DNA from: Tenrec ecaudatus
Taxonomy: Eukaryota; Chordata; Mammalia; Afrosoricida; Tenrecidae
Direction: 5' to 3'
NCBI RefSeq assembly: GCF_050624435.1
Contig: NC_134547.1
Span: 27,948,419-28,012,418, forward strand
DNA length: 64,000 nt
Shown piece by piece: positions 35,026 through 45,768 of this stretch. The notes under the pieces are model-generated. The model was given only the letters and a program-made list of their open reading frames with translations. It searched no databases and was not told the origin of the DNA. How positions within the stretch are numbered: position 1 is the stretch's first letter; each line of letters starts with the position of its first letter. The translations under genes and the position numbers were made by a program.

Positions 35026-35895
35026 CAGGTATCAGGCATCAAAGAACAAAAAATCATATCATTGTGTGCCCACCTCCCCGATATGATTGCTGAAGACAAA
35101 GTGGGTGCATAGCAAATGTGGTGAAGAAAGCTGATGGTGCCCAGCTATCAAAAGATATAGCGTCTGGGGTCTTAAAGTCCTGAAGGTAAACAAGCAGCCA
35201 TCTAGCTCAGAAGCAACAAAGACCACATGGAAGAAGCACACCAGCCTGTGTGACCACGAGGTGTCAAAGGAATCAGGTATCAGGCATCACAGAACAAAAA
35301 ATCTTATCATTGTGAAAAAGGGGTAGTTCATATTGGGGGTGTGCAGTGTAACAAAGATGAAACATACAACTGTCTTCTAGTACTTAAATGCTTCCTCCCC
35401 ACCCTGACCCCACTATCATGATCCCAATTCCACCGTACAAATCCGGCTATACCAGAGATTGTACACTGGTAGAGATAGGAACCAGAAATACAGGGAATCC
35501 AGGACAGATGATACCTTCGGGACCAGTGTTGAGAGTAGCAGTACCAGAAGGGTGGAGGGAAAGTGGGTTAGAAAGGGGGAACTGATTATAAGGAGCTACG
35601 TATAACCTCCTCCCTGGGAGATGGACAACAGAAAAGTGGGTGAAGGGAGACGTAGGACAGTGTAAGATATGACATAATAACAATAATTTATAAAATATCA
35701 AGGGTTCATGAGGAAGAGGGGAGCAGGGAGGGAGGGGAAAAATGAGTTACTGATACCAAGGGCTCAAGTAGAAAGAAAATGTTTTGAGAATGATGAGGGC
35801 AACAAATGTACAAATATGCTTGACATACAATGGATAGATGTATGGATTGTGATAAGAGTTGTATGAGCCCCAATAAAATGATTTATAAAATGAAT
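35026..35895 (+). mobile_element. Young-type L1 3' UTR, 5'-truncated within the 248-bp duplication
   Basis: 'atcaggcatcaaagaacaaa' at 35031 recurs as 'atcaggcatcacagaacaaa' 248 bases later. The copy therefore comes from an L1 with the duplicated module and stops inside the upstream unit. It ends 'gccccaataaaatgatttat'. Flanking 'aaagtgtgatctt' (35013-35025) and 'aaaatgtaatctt' (35897-35909) look like an imperfect target-site duplication. Confidence 0.85.
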
Positions 35896-35909
35896 AAAAA
35901 TGTAATCTT

Positions 35910-36110
35910 TAATTTCAAAATAGTTGGCAGCTTTCTAGATATATTATTAACTTGAAACTTTATTCTATTGTAGACAGAGAACTTACTCTTTGAGATTGTA
36001 AGCTTTTCAAATTATTGAGACTTGCTTTAAGATCCAACATATGGCCTCATCTAATGCTCTATACACACTCTGAAGCAGTGTGCATTGTGCGCATTGAGAA
36101 AGGGATCCTC
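35910..36110 (-). mobile_element. Ancient L1 ORF2, segment 5
   Basis: 'tttcaaaatagttggcagct', 'agattgtaagcttttcaaat' and 'attgagacttgctttaagat' continue the old minus-strand L1 after the younger insert. Confidence 0.65.
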
Positions 36111-36111
36111 A

Positions 36112-36305
36112 AAACCTCACTGTTGGTGAGGTACATCAACCCTGAGAGACCCTATAGAACACAGTAGAGTGGCCTCACAGGCTTTCTAATGCTGAAATCT
36201 TCATGAGAGCGGATGACCACATATTTCTATTGCAGAGAAGCATATGGGCTTGAACTGTCAATTTCTTAGCAGCTAAGTACTCAACCACTTTGCTATCATG
36301 TCTCT
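36112..36305 (-). mobile_element. AfroSINE
   Basis: Inverted AfroSINE: tail region 'gagagaccctatagaacaca', body 'tttctattgcagagaagcat' and head 'ttcttagcagctaagtactc', 'aaccactttgctatcat'. Confidence 0.75.
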
Positions 36306-36331
36306 TTTTATGAGGGACCTCAAGCCCAAAC

Positions 36332-36512
36332 AAAAACAACTCGTTGCAATAGAGTTGATTTTGACGCATAGCAATCTATATAAGGTTTCAAAGACTATAA
36401 ATCTTTATGGCAACAGACAGATGTGTCTTCCCACTCATAGTTGCTGGTGGGTTTGAACTATTGACTTAGTGCTACCATCCCAATACCTAGTCCACAGTGC
36501 TACCAGAATTCC
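36332..36512 (-). mobile_element. AfroSINE (second in tandem)
   Basis: Tail 'ttgcaatagagttgattttg', body 'ctataaatctttatggcaac' and head 'gctaccagaattccttt'. It lies directly after another AfroSINE in the same orientation. Confidence 0.75.
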
Positions 36513-36614
36513 TTTTGTTATGGGTAATGATATGTAAATGTTAATAAAGTTGTATTGTTCAAAATTTCAGATTGCTGTTCTACCAATAAGTAAGAGGAAG
36601 GTTGTTAAAATATC
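36513..36614 (-). mobile_element. Ancient L1 ORF2, segment 6
   Basis: 'gattgctgttctaccaataa' and 'ggttgttaaaatatcca' continue the old L1. After the next L1 insert it resumes with 'gtgaatttgtctatttcttc' at 38753, so the two flank an insertion site. Confidence 0.65.
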
Positions 36615-38752
36615 CAGCCATGGACCAAATCCAGGGATACATATGGTAGCCAACTAAAAAGGAGTCGGGGGAGAAAAAATGGGTAGCAGGGGAACAGGGC
36701 ACTAATACACCCAAGGGGAGGCTATTGTTTATATGTCCACAGGGAAAGAGGGGCCAGACTTCACCTGGTGCTCCAAGATGTCAATGAAACATGGCAGCAT
36801 GGAATAAGGAACCAGTTGAGAGGTCTGTGGGGCCAGCCCCAATCCCATTATGTGGACAGCCGCCCCTCCGCCCCAGAAAAATTCACTTCAGAGGTCAGCA
36901 CTGAAGCTTCAGCTCAGGGAGAGAGACATGTCTGATCAGAGCTCACGGGAGCAAATGAAGGGGAAGAAAGAGAGATTGGAGCACATCCTGACCCACCAAT
37001 CCTTCAGGATGATATCACTGCTCAGAGCAGCCAATGCACAGAGAGGACCATATGGCTGACCCCATTATGAGACCTGACCTTCCTCACTGACCCATAGCCC
37101 TACAGGGGACAACACTGGAGACACAGTGTGGGAATTGCGCCTGATCTGATCCCACCACACCGAGGCAAAACACTAAGGGCGTGCAACAGAACAGGGAGAG
37201 GAGCAGAGCAAGGAAGTCCTGAGGGAGTATCAAAAATAGACTTTGGGGCCAGGACATGGCACCCCATCAGTCTCAACCAGAAAACACTTCCTAAAGATTA
37301 ACAAACAGACCTTGAACTGTTTATGGACTTTTCTCTCGCCCAGCCCCTCTCATTGGTTTTGTTGTTGTTGTTGTTTTGTTTTCTCTCTTTTTTAATTTTT
37401 GCTCTGTTTTGCTCTGTCTTGTTTTTGTGCATATTATTATCTCTGCATGTCTATCTAGATAAGATAGGCTGGATAAACAATCTAGAGGAGAAAACAACAG
37501 GCCTGACAGTTCTGGGGGGACATGGGAGAAGGGGAGGTGGGGCAAAGGAAACAGTGTTAACAAACCCAGGGCCAAGAGAACAACAAATTATCCAAAATCA
37601 GTGGCGAGGAATGTGTAAGAGGCCTGGTGGGCCTTGATCAAAGGCAATGGAACTGAGAGGAATTACCGAAATTGAATGAAGACTGAGCATGATAGTGGGA
37701 CAAGAGGAAAGTAAAAGAAAATAGAGGAAAGACCTAGGAGGCAAAGGGCATTTATAGAGGTCTAAATACAGACATGTACATATGTAAATATATTTATATA
37801 TGATGATGGGGACATAGATGTATATGCATATATTTATAGATTTAGTATTAAGGTAGCAGATGGATATTGGGCCTTCACGCAAGTACTCCCTCAATGCAAG
37901 AACACTTTGTTCTTTTAATCTGGCATTCCATGATGCTCACCTTCGCGATAAGATCGCTGAAGAAAAAGTGGGTGCATAAGCAAATGTGGTGAAGAAAGCT
38001 GGTGGTACCTAGCTATCAAAAGATATAGTGTCTGGGGTCTTAGAGCCTTGAAGGTAAATAAGCAGGCTTCTAGCTCAAAAGCAACAAAGCCCACATGAAA
38101 GAAACACACCAGCGTCAAAGAACAAAAAAAGCATATCATTGTGAATGAGGGGGAGTGCAGAGTGGGGACTCAAAGCCCATCTGTAGGCAACTGGACATCC
38201 CCTTACAGAAGGGTTGTGGGGAGGAGACGAGCCAGTCAGGATACAGTGTAACAGTGATGAAACATACAACTTTCTTCTAGTTTTTAAATGCTTCCTCCAT
38301 GCCCCACCCCCACTGTCATGATCCCAATTCTACCTTACAAATCTGGCTAGACCAAAGGGTGTACACTAGTACAGATAGGAACTGGAAACACAGGTGATTC
38401 AGGACAGATGAACCCTTCAGGACCAGTGGTGAGAGTGGCGATACCCGAAGGGTGGAGGGAAGGTGAGTAGCTAGGGGGAACTGATCACAAGGATCTATAT
38501 ATAACCCACTCCCTGGGGGACAGAAACAGTAAAGTGGGTGAAGGAAGATATCGGACAGTTTAAGATATGACAAAATAATAATAGTTTATAAATTATCAAG
38601 GGTTCGTGAGTCGAGGGGAGGGAGGGGGAAAATGAGTTGCTGATACCAAGGCTCAAGTAGAAAGAAAATGTTTTGAGAATGATGAGGGCAACAAATGTAC
38701 AAATGTGCTTGACACAATGGATGGATGTATGGATTATGATAAGTAAAATGAT
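36615..38752 (+). mobile_element. L1 3' UTR copy, ~2.1 kb, single-module type
   Basis: Carries the whole long 3' UTR in sense orientation, from 'ggaccaaatccagggataca' through 'aatgaggggg agtgcagagt' to 'gtatggattatgataag' and 'taaaatgatt'. The 3' terminus has lost the usual 'agttgtaagagcccccaa' block. The module near 37920-38115 is present once. It is inserted in the ancient minus-strand L1. Confidence 0.85.
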
Positions 38753-39300
38753 TGTGAATTTGTCTATTTCTTCTTTATTAATTTTTGTTTCATATATTTT
38801 GAATCTATTACTAGGTGGTTATAGAGAACATCATATCATCTTGATAAATACATTCTTTTATCATTATTAAATACATCATTTTATTTCTAGTAACATTTTC
38901 TCTCTTGAAGTGTACTTTTCTGATACCAAAATAACCATGATGACCTTCTTGTGCTGACTGCATAGTGTGCTTTTTCCATACTTCTCCTTTCAACCTATCA
39001 GTGTCTTTATATTTAAAGTGAATCTTTTATAGACTATATATAGTTGGGTACTTCACTTATATATAATCTGACATTATTTTCCTTTTTAAATGAATTAGGT
39101 AGAGTTTAAATATCAATTTTGGATTCAACAGCTAGACCTACTCATCAAACTTGCCAGTAGTTTGTCTACCGGGAAAACTTCTGTCCTACCTCACCCCCAA
39201 TTTTTTCTCTTTCTCCAGTAGAATATTATTTTATCTTCCACCCAAATTACCATGTGTGTACCTTCTGGCTTATTTCCATTATTGTTTTTTTTTAGCCACA
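38753..39300 (-). mobile_element. Ancient L1 ORF2, segment 7
   Basis: 'gtgaatttgtctatttcttc', 'caaaataaccatgatgacct' and 'tcaacctatcagtgtcttta' are the 5' half of ORF2 (endonuclease to RT linker region) of the ancient L1, corresponding to about 63640-63900 of the young copy. Confidence 0.7.
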
Positions 39301-39317
39301 CCTAAAGAGTTTCTAGT

Positions 39318-39490
39318 AGGAACCTAGTGGTATAGTAGTTACAAGTTGGGCTGACATATAGCATTGTTGGCAGTTCAAAACCACCAGCAGCTCCACAGGA
39401 TATAGATTGCGTTTTCTACTCCCATAAACAGATTTTAGAAACCCACAGGAGGTTGCTATGAGTTGGCATTGACTTCATGGCAGCATTTTT
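39318..39490 (+). mobile_element. AfroSINE, near full length
   Basis: Head 'taggaacctagtggtatagt', B-box-like 'ttggcagttcaaaaccacca', body 'ttttctactcccataaacag' and tail 'gagttggcattgacttcatg', 'gcag'. Confidence 0.85.
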
Positions 39491-39511
39491 TTTGGGGGGG
39501 GCGGGGCAGAC

Positions 39512-39702
39512 AGAATCTCTAAGGAACTCTGATGGTACTGTTGGGTAAGTGTTGAACTGCTAATCACAAGGTTGGCAGATCAAATCTATGAGCTACTCCA
39601 CAGGAGAAAGATGAGGCTATCTGTTCCTATGAAGATTTATAGCTTTGGAAACTATAAGGTCACTATGAGTTGGGATTAACTCAATGGCATTGGGTTTTTG
39701 GT
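39512..39702 (+). mobile_element. AfroSINE, near full length
   Basis: Head 'aaggaactctgatggtactg', 'aaggttggcagatcaaatct', body 'ggctatctgttcctatgaag' and tail 'gagttgggattaactcaatg', 'gcattgggttttt'. It is adjacent to another copy in the same orientation. Confidence 0.85.
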
Positions 39703-39732
39703 GTAGAGGCTCTATGAGACAAAAATCAATTT

Positions 39733-40332
39733 TTAAAAATAAATCATTTTATTGGAGGCTCTTACAGATCTTAGAATAACACATACATCAATTGCACCAA
39801 GCATATCTGTACATATGTTGCTATCATCATTTTCAAAACATTGTTTTTACTACTTTAGCCTTTGGTATCAGCTCCTCTTTTTTCCCTCCCTCTCCCAGCC
39901 TCCCACCCTTGAGAACCCTTGAAAAATTATAAATTATTTTTATTTTCATGTCTTACACCATCCACTGTTTCCCTTTACCCACATTTCTGTTTTTCGTCCC
40001 CCTCGGGGAGGGGGGGTGTTATATATCAATCATTTTGATCAGATCCCCCTTTCTCCCCCTTCTTCCCCCATCTTCTCCCTAGCCTCACGGTATCACTACT
40101 CCCATTATTATACCTGAGGGGTTTTATCTGTCCTGAATTCCATGTGTCAAGAGCTCTTATCTGTACCAGTGTACATGCTCCGGTCTAGCTTGGTTTGTAC
40201 GATAGAACTGGGGTTATGATAATTGGGGGGAAGGTGGGCATTCCATAACTAGAGGATTGTTTTGTGGTTCATCAGTGCTATTCTGAACCCTGGCTGGCTC
40301 ATTCCTTCCTTGTGACCCTTCTGTGAGGGGAA
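39733..40332 (-). mobile_element. L1 3' UTR fragment with 15-bp target-site duplication
   Basis: Inverted L1 3' end (aaatcattttattggaggct) running ~600 bp into the 3' UTR (to gacccttctgtgagggga). It is flanked by 'agacaaaa(a)tcaattt' at 39717-39732 and 40333-40347. The flanks join into an AfroSINE tail (ctctatgag, then taatggcagtggacttgg), so the L1 landed in a third AfroSINE. Confidence 0.85.
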
Positions 40333-40624
40333 AGACAAAATCAATTTAATGGCAGTGGACTTGGTTTTGATTTTTAAATGAAATATATATATATAGCGAT
40401 GAAACATGTATAAAACAAGGACATTTGCCATTTTAGCCATTTGACATGTATAATTTATTAACATTAATTATGCTCATCATGTTGTCCAGTCATCATCACT
40501 CTCAATCTTAATTTTTTTCATTATACTCGGTACAAACTCAGTATTCCTTAATCAACACCTCTTGCATTTCTTCTCCCACTTGCTCTTGACACTTTGTTCT
40601 CTGTGCTTGGCCTATTCTAAATAT

Positions 40625-41180
40625 TCATAACTAACAATGAGATACTCTCTCACTATGGCTAGAATGATACTGATGAAGCAATGGAAATAGCAAACCAACC
40701 AACACAGACAACAACAAATCATGTCAAAGACGTGGGGATATTGGAATCCTTAAACTACTACTAGTGAGGCAAGACTGTAAAAATGGTACAACCACTATGG
40801 AAAACTGTATGGTACATCTTCAAAACACTATACATAGAAATACCTTATTATCCAGCAATTCATTGCTAGGTATATACCATAGAAACATAGTAGAAGTGAC
40901 CAAAACAGACATATGCATTATAGCAATATTCACAATAGCTAAAAAAAAAAAAAGTCAATAACCTAAGTGCCTGTCATTGAATGAATGGCTAATCAAAATG
41001 TGGTATATATGCACAATGTAATACCATTCAACCATAAAGTACAATAGTGAGCCTGCAAAACATATTACATTGATGACTCTGCAGGACATGTACTACATGA
41101 AATAAAAACATATTGTATGATCTCACCCTTATTAGAAGATAAGAACACAAATATAAATGCATGTATAATAATATGACATG
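40625..41180 (+). mobile_element. Ancient L1 ORF2 C-terminal region
   Basis: 'aatgagatactctctcacta', 'ggtacaaccactatggaaaa', 'ttattccagcaattcattgc'-type wording, 'gcaatattcacaatagctaa' and 'tgtggtatatatgcacaatg' follow the end of L1 ORF2 in plus orientation. The frame is broken. The A-run at about 40941-40953 is internal. Confidence 0.75.
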
Positions 41181-41789
41181 TTATCTTTTGAGAATATTCC
41201 TTGTTACTGTAAATTTTGTGTGTCTATATTGGTTCTTTACTGAAACTGTCTAACTTTTTGTTTTGTTTCAAGATTGCTCATAATAGCTTATTGAAATGAT
41301 TTTTATGATCAGTGCTTTAAAATATTTATTAAGTAAGTCTAACACTTCTGTCATCTTGGTGTTGGTGATGGTGCTTATTAGGTGTTTTGTTTTGTTTTCA
41401 TTCAAGTTGTGACTTACTTGGTTCTTGATATTATGTGTGATTTTTCAATTGAAACCTAGACATTTCAGGTACTGTGTTATGAGAATTCAGATTTTATTTA
41501 AGCCTTCTGTTTTGCCTGGCTTCTTCTGATACCACTGCAGCAGAAGAACGAGAGTGCCACCTTGTACTAACAGGTAGGAACAAAAACCCAGGTCCCTATT
41601 TGGCTTCCATTGACACCTGAGAGAGCGCCTCATTACTACTGAGTGGCAGTAAAAATTCCAGCTCCTCCTTAGGTATCTGCTAATGGGAATGTCATATTAC
41701 TACACTCCCTCCACATGTTGTCTCATTGTTAAGTAGTGGTGAAAGTCCCGACTTTTCTTTTGTTCTTCCCTGTCATTCCCAGTGAAGAG
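41181..41789. mobile_element. Ancient LINE-like sequence
   Basis: 'tgacttacttggttcttgat' and the block around 41570-41720 ('ccaggtccctatttggcttc') resemble the 5' region of old mammalian L1/HAL1-type elements. Orientation and limits are uncertain. Similar material resumes at 42480-42960. Confidence 0.35.
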
Positions 41790-41960
41790 GGAGAAAAACC
41801 AAACCAAACCCACTGATCTGGAGTTGATTCTGACTCATAATGATCCTATATGGGGTTTCTAAGACTGCAGATCTTGTGGGGTGTATGGGAACAGACAAAC
41901 TCCTCTCTCTCTCTGTAGAGCAGTGGGTGGACTGAACCACCAAGCTTCAGTTAGCACTAG
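41790..41960 (-). mobile_element. AfroSINE, left part (split by LTR-like repeat)
   Basis: Tail 'aaccaaacccactgatctgg', 'agttgattctgactcataat', body 'tgtagagcagtgggtggact' and head start 'cttcagttagcac'. The head continues after the LTR-like insert as 'gccctgtgcctaatccacc' (42422-42440). Confidence 0.8.
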
Positions 41961-42421
41961 TATTAAGCTCGCTTATCTAGAGAAACAAAATTAATGACAT
42001 TCATATAAAAAAGAACTTTATATCAAGTAATAATTTTTTATCAAGAAAGAACCACAGTGCAGTCCAACTCAAGTCCATGGGTCCGGTGCTAGCCAGAGCT
42101 TTCTTTCAGGCTCATGCTGCTGAAGGCTGATGACGCAGAAGGGATGTAGGGAGATCACAGGCTGATGGGTGCAGAGCTGCATGGATCCATGGTCACCAAC
42201 AGCTCCAGATTGGCTCCCAAGGTCAACAGCCCACATGGAGGCGCCCCTGGAGACAGAGTCCTAGCAAGGAGGACAGCAAAGGAAAGAAAGAAGAAGTTTC
42301 CAGGGCCTCGCTTGTCAAAAGGCCACACCCCCAATAAGACTGTGATCTGATTGACAGGTTGGAGTCCACTCCTGCACTTTCATCCAAGTGCAAATTGACA
42401 TAAAATCTAACTGCCATAGCA
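41961..42421 (-). mobile_element. LTR-like repeat (family A), full length
   Basis: Runs from 'tattaagctcgcttatctag' to 'aactgccatagca', ~460 bp, with TG at its minus-strand start. It shares 'gagaaacaaa', 'gaactttatatcaag' and 'cccatgggtccggtgctagc' with 26993-27120, and its right end with window bases 40-99. It is inserted inside an AfroSINE. No internal retroviral region is attached, so it would be a solo LTR. Confidence 0.65.
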
Positions 42422-42440
42422 GCCCTGTGCCTAATCCACC

Positions 42441-43839
42441 AGGATATCCAGGCTCCTAGCAACAAGGGAGAAGGGCCTTGCTATTGTCAGGTAAGGGTGG
42501 AAATCCTAGCTTCATATTCAACCTTCTCTGGCACCACCCCAGTGAAGAGGTTGGAGTACTTCATTAGAGCCTGGTGAGATGGGGGATATAAGGTTCTCCT
42601 CTGGCTTTGTTAGTAGGAATGAAGGGAGGACCATAGATTTGTTTTTCCTGTAGTATTGGCTAGAGCAGAGCAGCTTTTGTTTAGAAGTCCTCTGTTTTAC
42701 TAGATTGATTTTCTCCTCATCCTTTGACTAGAGAGAATGGCTTTTTGTTCATTAAATCATCCCCCACCCCTTTGGGGGCTGTTCCTTTTGGTGTTTCTAG
42801 GGTGGACTTCCTATGTTACAAGTCTGGGATATATGAGGCCCAAAAAGAAAAACAAAAAAACTATAGAGAATTCACTATGATGTCATTCCTTGGATTCTGA
42901 GATCCCTGGGTCATTTGTTTTCTTCTCACTATCTAATTGAGTCTTATGTTTATTTTATATATAAAATGTCACTTTATATTTTTAATCGTTACCTGACTGG
43001 AATAACAGGGAGTGATGCATCTATCCCACCTTCCTACAACTTTACATAACTTTTTTTCCCCTTGCTTAGTGCACTGACTAGTATTTGGGGGACAGCACTG
43101 AGTAAAAATATTTATCCTTTTCTCATTTCTTATTCACAAGGAGTGCCACTAGTGTTACTTCATGAAATCTGAGTCTGGATTCAGTGTTAAAAGTTAGAGT
43201 TTGAGAAATTAAACTCAGCATAATTAAATTCAGTTGAACAAATATTAAGAAGTAGCATGTTTGTACCATTCTGCTCTGAAGTTTAGAATATAGCTAGCGG
43301 GCACTTGAAGTTCAGAATATAGCTAGCGGGGAGCAAAGGATCATGCTTGCTTTCTCGTATACTAAAAGTTCTTTTTCTTCACTATGAGATCCATCTCTAT
43401 ATTAATACCCACCACGTGTCTCCATTCCTTTATCTCACTGGCCTGCTCTGGACTAGGGGTGAAGCTGAAGAATTGTGGGTCACAACTAGACAATATAGTA
43501 TGAGGTATATATTAAGTTATCCAAAATATTGGGGTCAGGTTAGGACACTTAATATGTAACATTAATAATTTTAAGCAAGCAAAATAGACAGAGGAGTACA
43601 TCCATCATAAGACTCAAAACTGTGCAATGCAGTTCACAGCCTACAAAGATAGACTTTATAGCTGGGTTCTTGGCCAAGAAGGACTGGAACCAGGATCCAT
43701 GAAGACTGTTTGCATCTATCCTCTATTCTTTCTCTTGTTCTCCAACTCTCTTGCCTCCACTTTTTTACTGGGGAGTCTGAGTCGTGTCTGTCTTATTGCC
43801 TTATAAAGGCTTCTTACATTTCCCAAGACTGAAAAATAC
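42441..43839. other. Mostly unassigned stretch
   Basis: The first ~500 bases resemble the 5' part of ancient LINE sequence ('gattctgagatccctgggtc'). A short 29-base-period direct duplication lies at 43278-43330. The rest has no recognised repeat, RNA or exon. Confidence 0.3.
43278..43330. repeat. 29-bp-period direct duplication
   Basis: 'gaagtttagaatatagctag' and 'gaagttcagaatatagctag', each followed by 'cggg', occur 29 bases apart. They differ at one base. Confidence 0.85.
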
Positions 43840-43956
43840 ACCCAAGGCTTGAGTCAGGAGCATCTTCATCCTCAAAGCAACATCCTTGCTCTTTATCAGT
43901 ACTTTAAAGAGGTCTTATGCAGCAGATTTGCCTAATGCAATACTTTGCTCAATTTC
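43840..43956 (-). mobile_element. RTE LINE fragment, left piece
   Basis: 'caaagcaacatccttgctct', 'aagaggtcttatgcagcaga' and 'tttgcctaatgcaatacttt' are the inverted RTE reverse-transcriptase region. It is interrupted by an L1 3' end and resumes at 44168. Confidence 0.8.
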
Positions 43957-44167
43957 ATTTTTTTATTTTTTAAAATCATTTTATTGGGGCTCATACAACT
44001 CTTATCACAATCCATACATACATCCATTGTGTCAGGCACATTTGCACATGCGTTGCCATCATCAGTTTCAAAACACTTGCCTTCTACGTGAGCCCTTGGT
44101 ATCAGCTCCTCATTTTCCCCTCCCATCCCATCCCCCTTCATGAGCCCGTGATAATTTATAAATTATT
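43957..44167 (-). mobile_element. Truncated L1 3' end
   Basis: The inverted L1 terminus (aaaatcattttattggggct) and ~190 bp of 3' UTR are inserted in an RTE copy. Confidence 0.85.
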
Positions 44168-44570
44168 ACTGCTGCTTCCTTGAGCAGTAGTTGTGGCTCG
44201 ATACAAAATGAACTCCTTGACAGCTTTACTCTTTTCTCTGTTTGCCATCATGTTGTCTCTTGGTCTCATTGTGAGGATTTGTGCTTTCTTTTCATTGAGT
44301 TGTAATTCATACTGAAGGCTGCGGTTTGTATTTTCATCACAAGTGCTTCAAGTACTCTTGGCTTTCACCAAGCAAGGTGGAGTCATGTGCATATCCCAGG
44401 TTTTTTATGAGCTTTCTACCAATCCTGATACCGTCTTCTCTTCATATAATCCAGTTTCTTGGATTATTTGCTCAGCTACAGATTGAAGACATTTGGTGAA
44501 AGAACACAACTCTGACATTCACCTACCCTGATTTTAAACCATGCAGTATTACTTGTTCTTATTCCCAGGG
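44168..44570 (-). mobile_element. RTE LINE fragment, right piece
   Basis: 'actgctgcttccttgagcag', 'gttgtaattcatactgaagg', 'ttcatcacaagtgcttcaag' and 'atttgctcagctacagattg' continue the RTE after the L1 insert. Confidence 0.8.
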
Positions 44571-44980
44571 ATCAGAGGTACAAACTGAAAGTTTTGATCT
44601 TTAGTTAGCCCCAGCAGGAATTTAGGACAGAGCATATTGTGTCCTCTGATGAATTTCTCACCCATATCATTGAGACTTGCTTATATAGCTAGTCATATCA
44701 TTGGTTTAGGATTCCCCAAATCCTCCAGGAAATATAAAGTCATCAAAATTACTGAGAAACCACCAAACGGCATTACAAAACTATAAAGAAACTATCAAAA
44801 CTATAAAGAAAAACATACCAAATGTAATTGTGGAACAGTTCTCGGCTAATAATTTAAGTTAAATGATTTTCTTAGTCCCAGGAGCCATAAAGCTACATTT
44901 CTTTGATTCTAAAGCACCATTAATTTTACTTATTTACAACCATGCCTGTGGGTAGTATCAAAAGATCTTGGATTCAGTAT
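44571..44980. other. Probable diverged RTE continuation or unassigned
   Basis: No clear repeat wording after about 44570. It could be the diverged upstream part of the RTE. Confidence 0.25.
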
Positions 44981-45122
44981 TAAAAAAACAAACTCACTGC
45001 CATCGAGTTGATGCCAACTAATGATGACCCTCCAGGACAGGGTCGAACTGCGTGTGTGGGTTTTGGAGAATATAACCCTTTACAGGAATAGATAGCTTCA
45101 TCTTTACCCCGAGGTGGGTTCA
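44981..45122 (-). mobile_element. AfroSINE
   Basis: 'aaacaaactcactgccatcg', 'agttgatgccaactaatgat', 'gaccctccaggacagggtcg' and 'atagatagcttcatctttac' are the inverted tail and body. The head is lost. Confidence 0.85.
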
Positions 45123-45141
45123 GTATATGGGTCTGAAAATG

Positions 45142-45221
45142 CAGGAGGTCTTCAAAAAGATTTTGGAAAAATGTAATTAAAATATAATGGAAAAGTTCCA
45201 TGAACCTTTTGAAGCCCCCTG
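45142..45221. mobile_element. Mariner-like MITE (~80 bp palindrome)
   Basis: 'gaggtcttcaaaaagatttt' at the left is complementary, with few mismatches, to 'tccatgaaccttttgaagcc' at the right, so nearly the whole element is a terminal inverted repeat. Similar elements are at 57588-57668 and 56573-56642. The family looks like a Tc1/mariner-derived MITE. Confidence 0.6.
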
Positions 45222-45617
45222 GTACATGTTCTGGGAACTTTTCTGGTCCCTCTTTCATAATTATCTCTTCTGTGAAACTGTAGGACATGAAAATAACTAT
45301 CTTATAGTTTATGGATTTTGACAACCTTTGAACTGGAATGAAGATGAGACCAAGCTATCCCATTCCTTCCCGACACTGTAACCCCTTTTCATTCACCTTC
45401 CATTCCTTCCTTCCCTTTGATGACATCCATGCCCCCCCCCCCCCAACTCAACCTTTAGGACTAAAAGTCCAGGAAACCCACCCTTTGAAGTTTTTACTGC
45501 TCACAGTCTACACTCCCTACCAGGAAGAGCTGAGTCAATCCCTCTATGCTCTGTGCTATCACTTTAGTTCTATGCAATTAGCCTGCGTTGCCTTCATCAT
45601 ACTCTGGTTTTCTTTTA
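45222..45617. other. Unassigned stretch
   Basis: Contains a C-run at about 45433-45444. No repeat family or exon is supported. Confidence 0.3.
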
Positions 45618-45768
45618 AAGGAACGCTGGTGGCACAGTGGCTTATGCCTTGGACTACTAACCACGAGGCTGTCGGCTCATCTCAGGAACCCACCAAAGCA
45701 GTTCTTCTCTGTCTTGAAGGGTTGCTTTGATTTGGAATGGACCAGCTGGCAGAAAGTTTGGGTTTTTA
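45618..45768 (+). mobile_element. AfroSINE
   Basis: Head 'aaggaacgctggtggcacag', 'tggcttatgccttggactac', 'taaccacgaggctgtcggct' and tail 'gatttggaatggaccagctg', 'gcag'. The body is shortened, as if by an internal deletion. Confidence 0.85.

Noticed and set aside
36332..39702. Possible functional tRNA genes suggested by tRNA-like heads
   Set aside because: The tRNA-like stretches are heads of AfroSINEs attached to SINE bodies and RTE-like tails. None folds as a complete cloverleaf on inspection.
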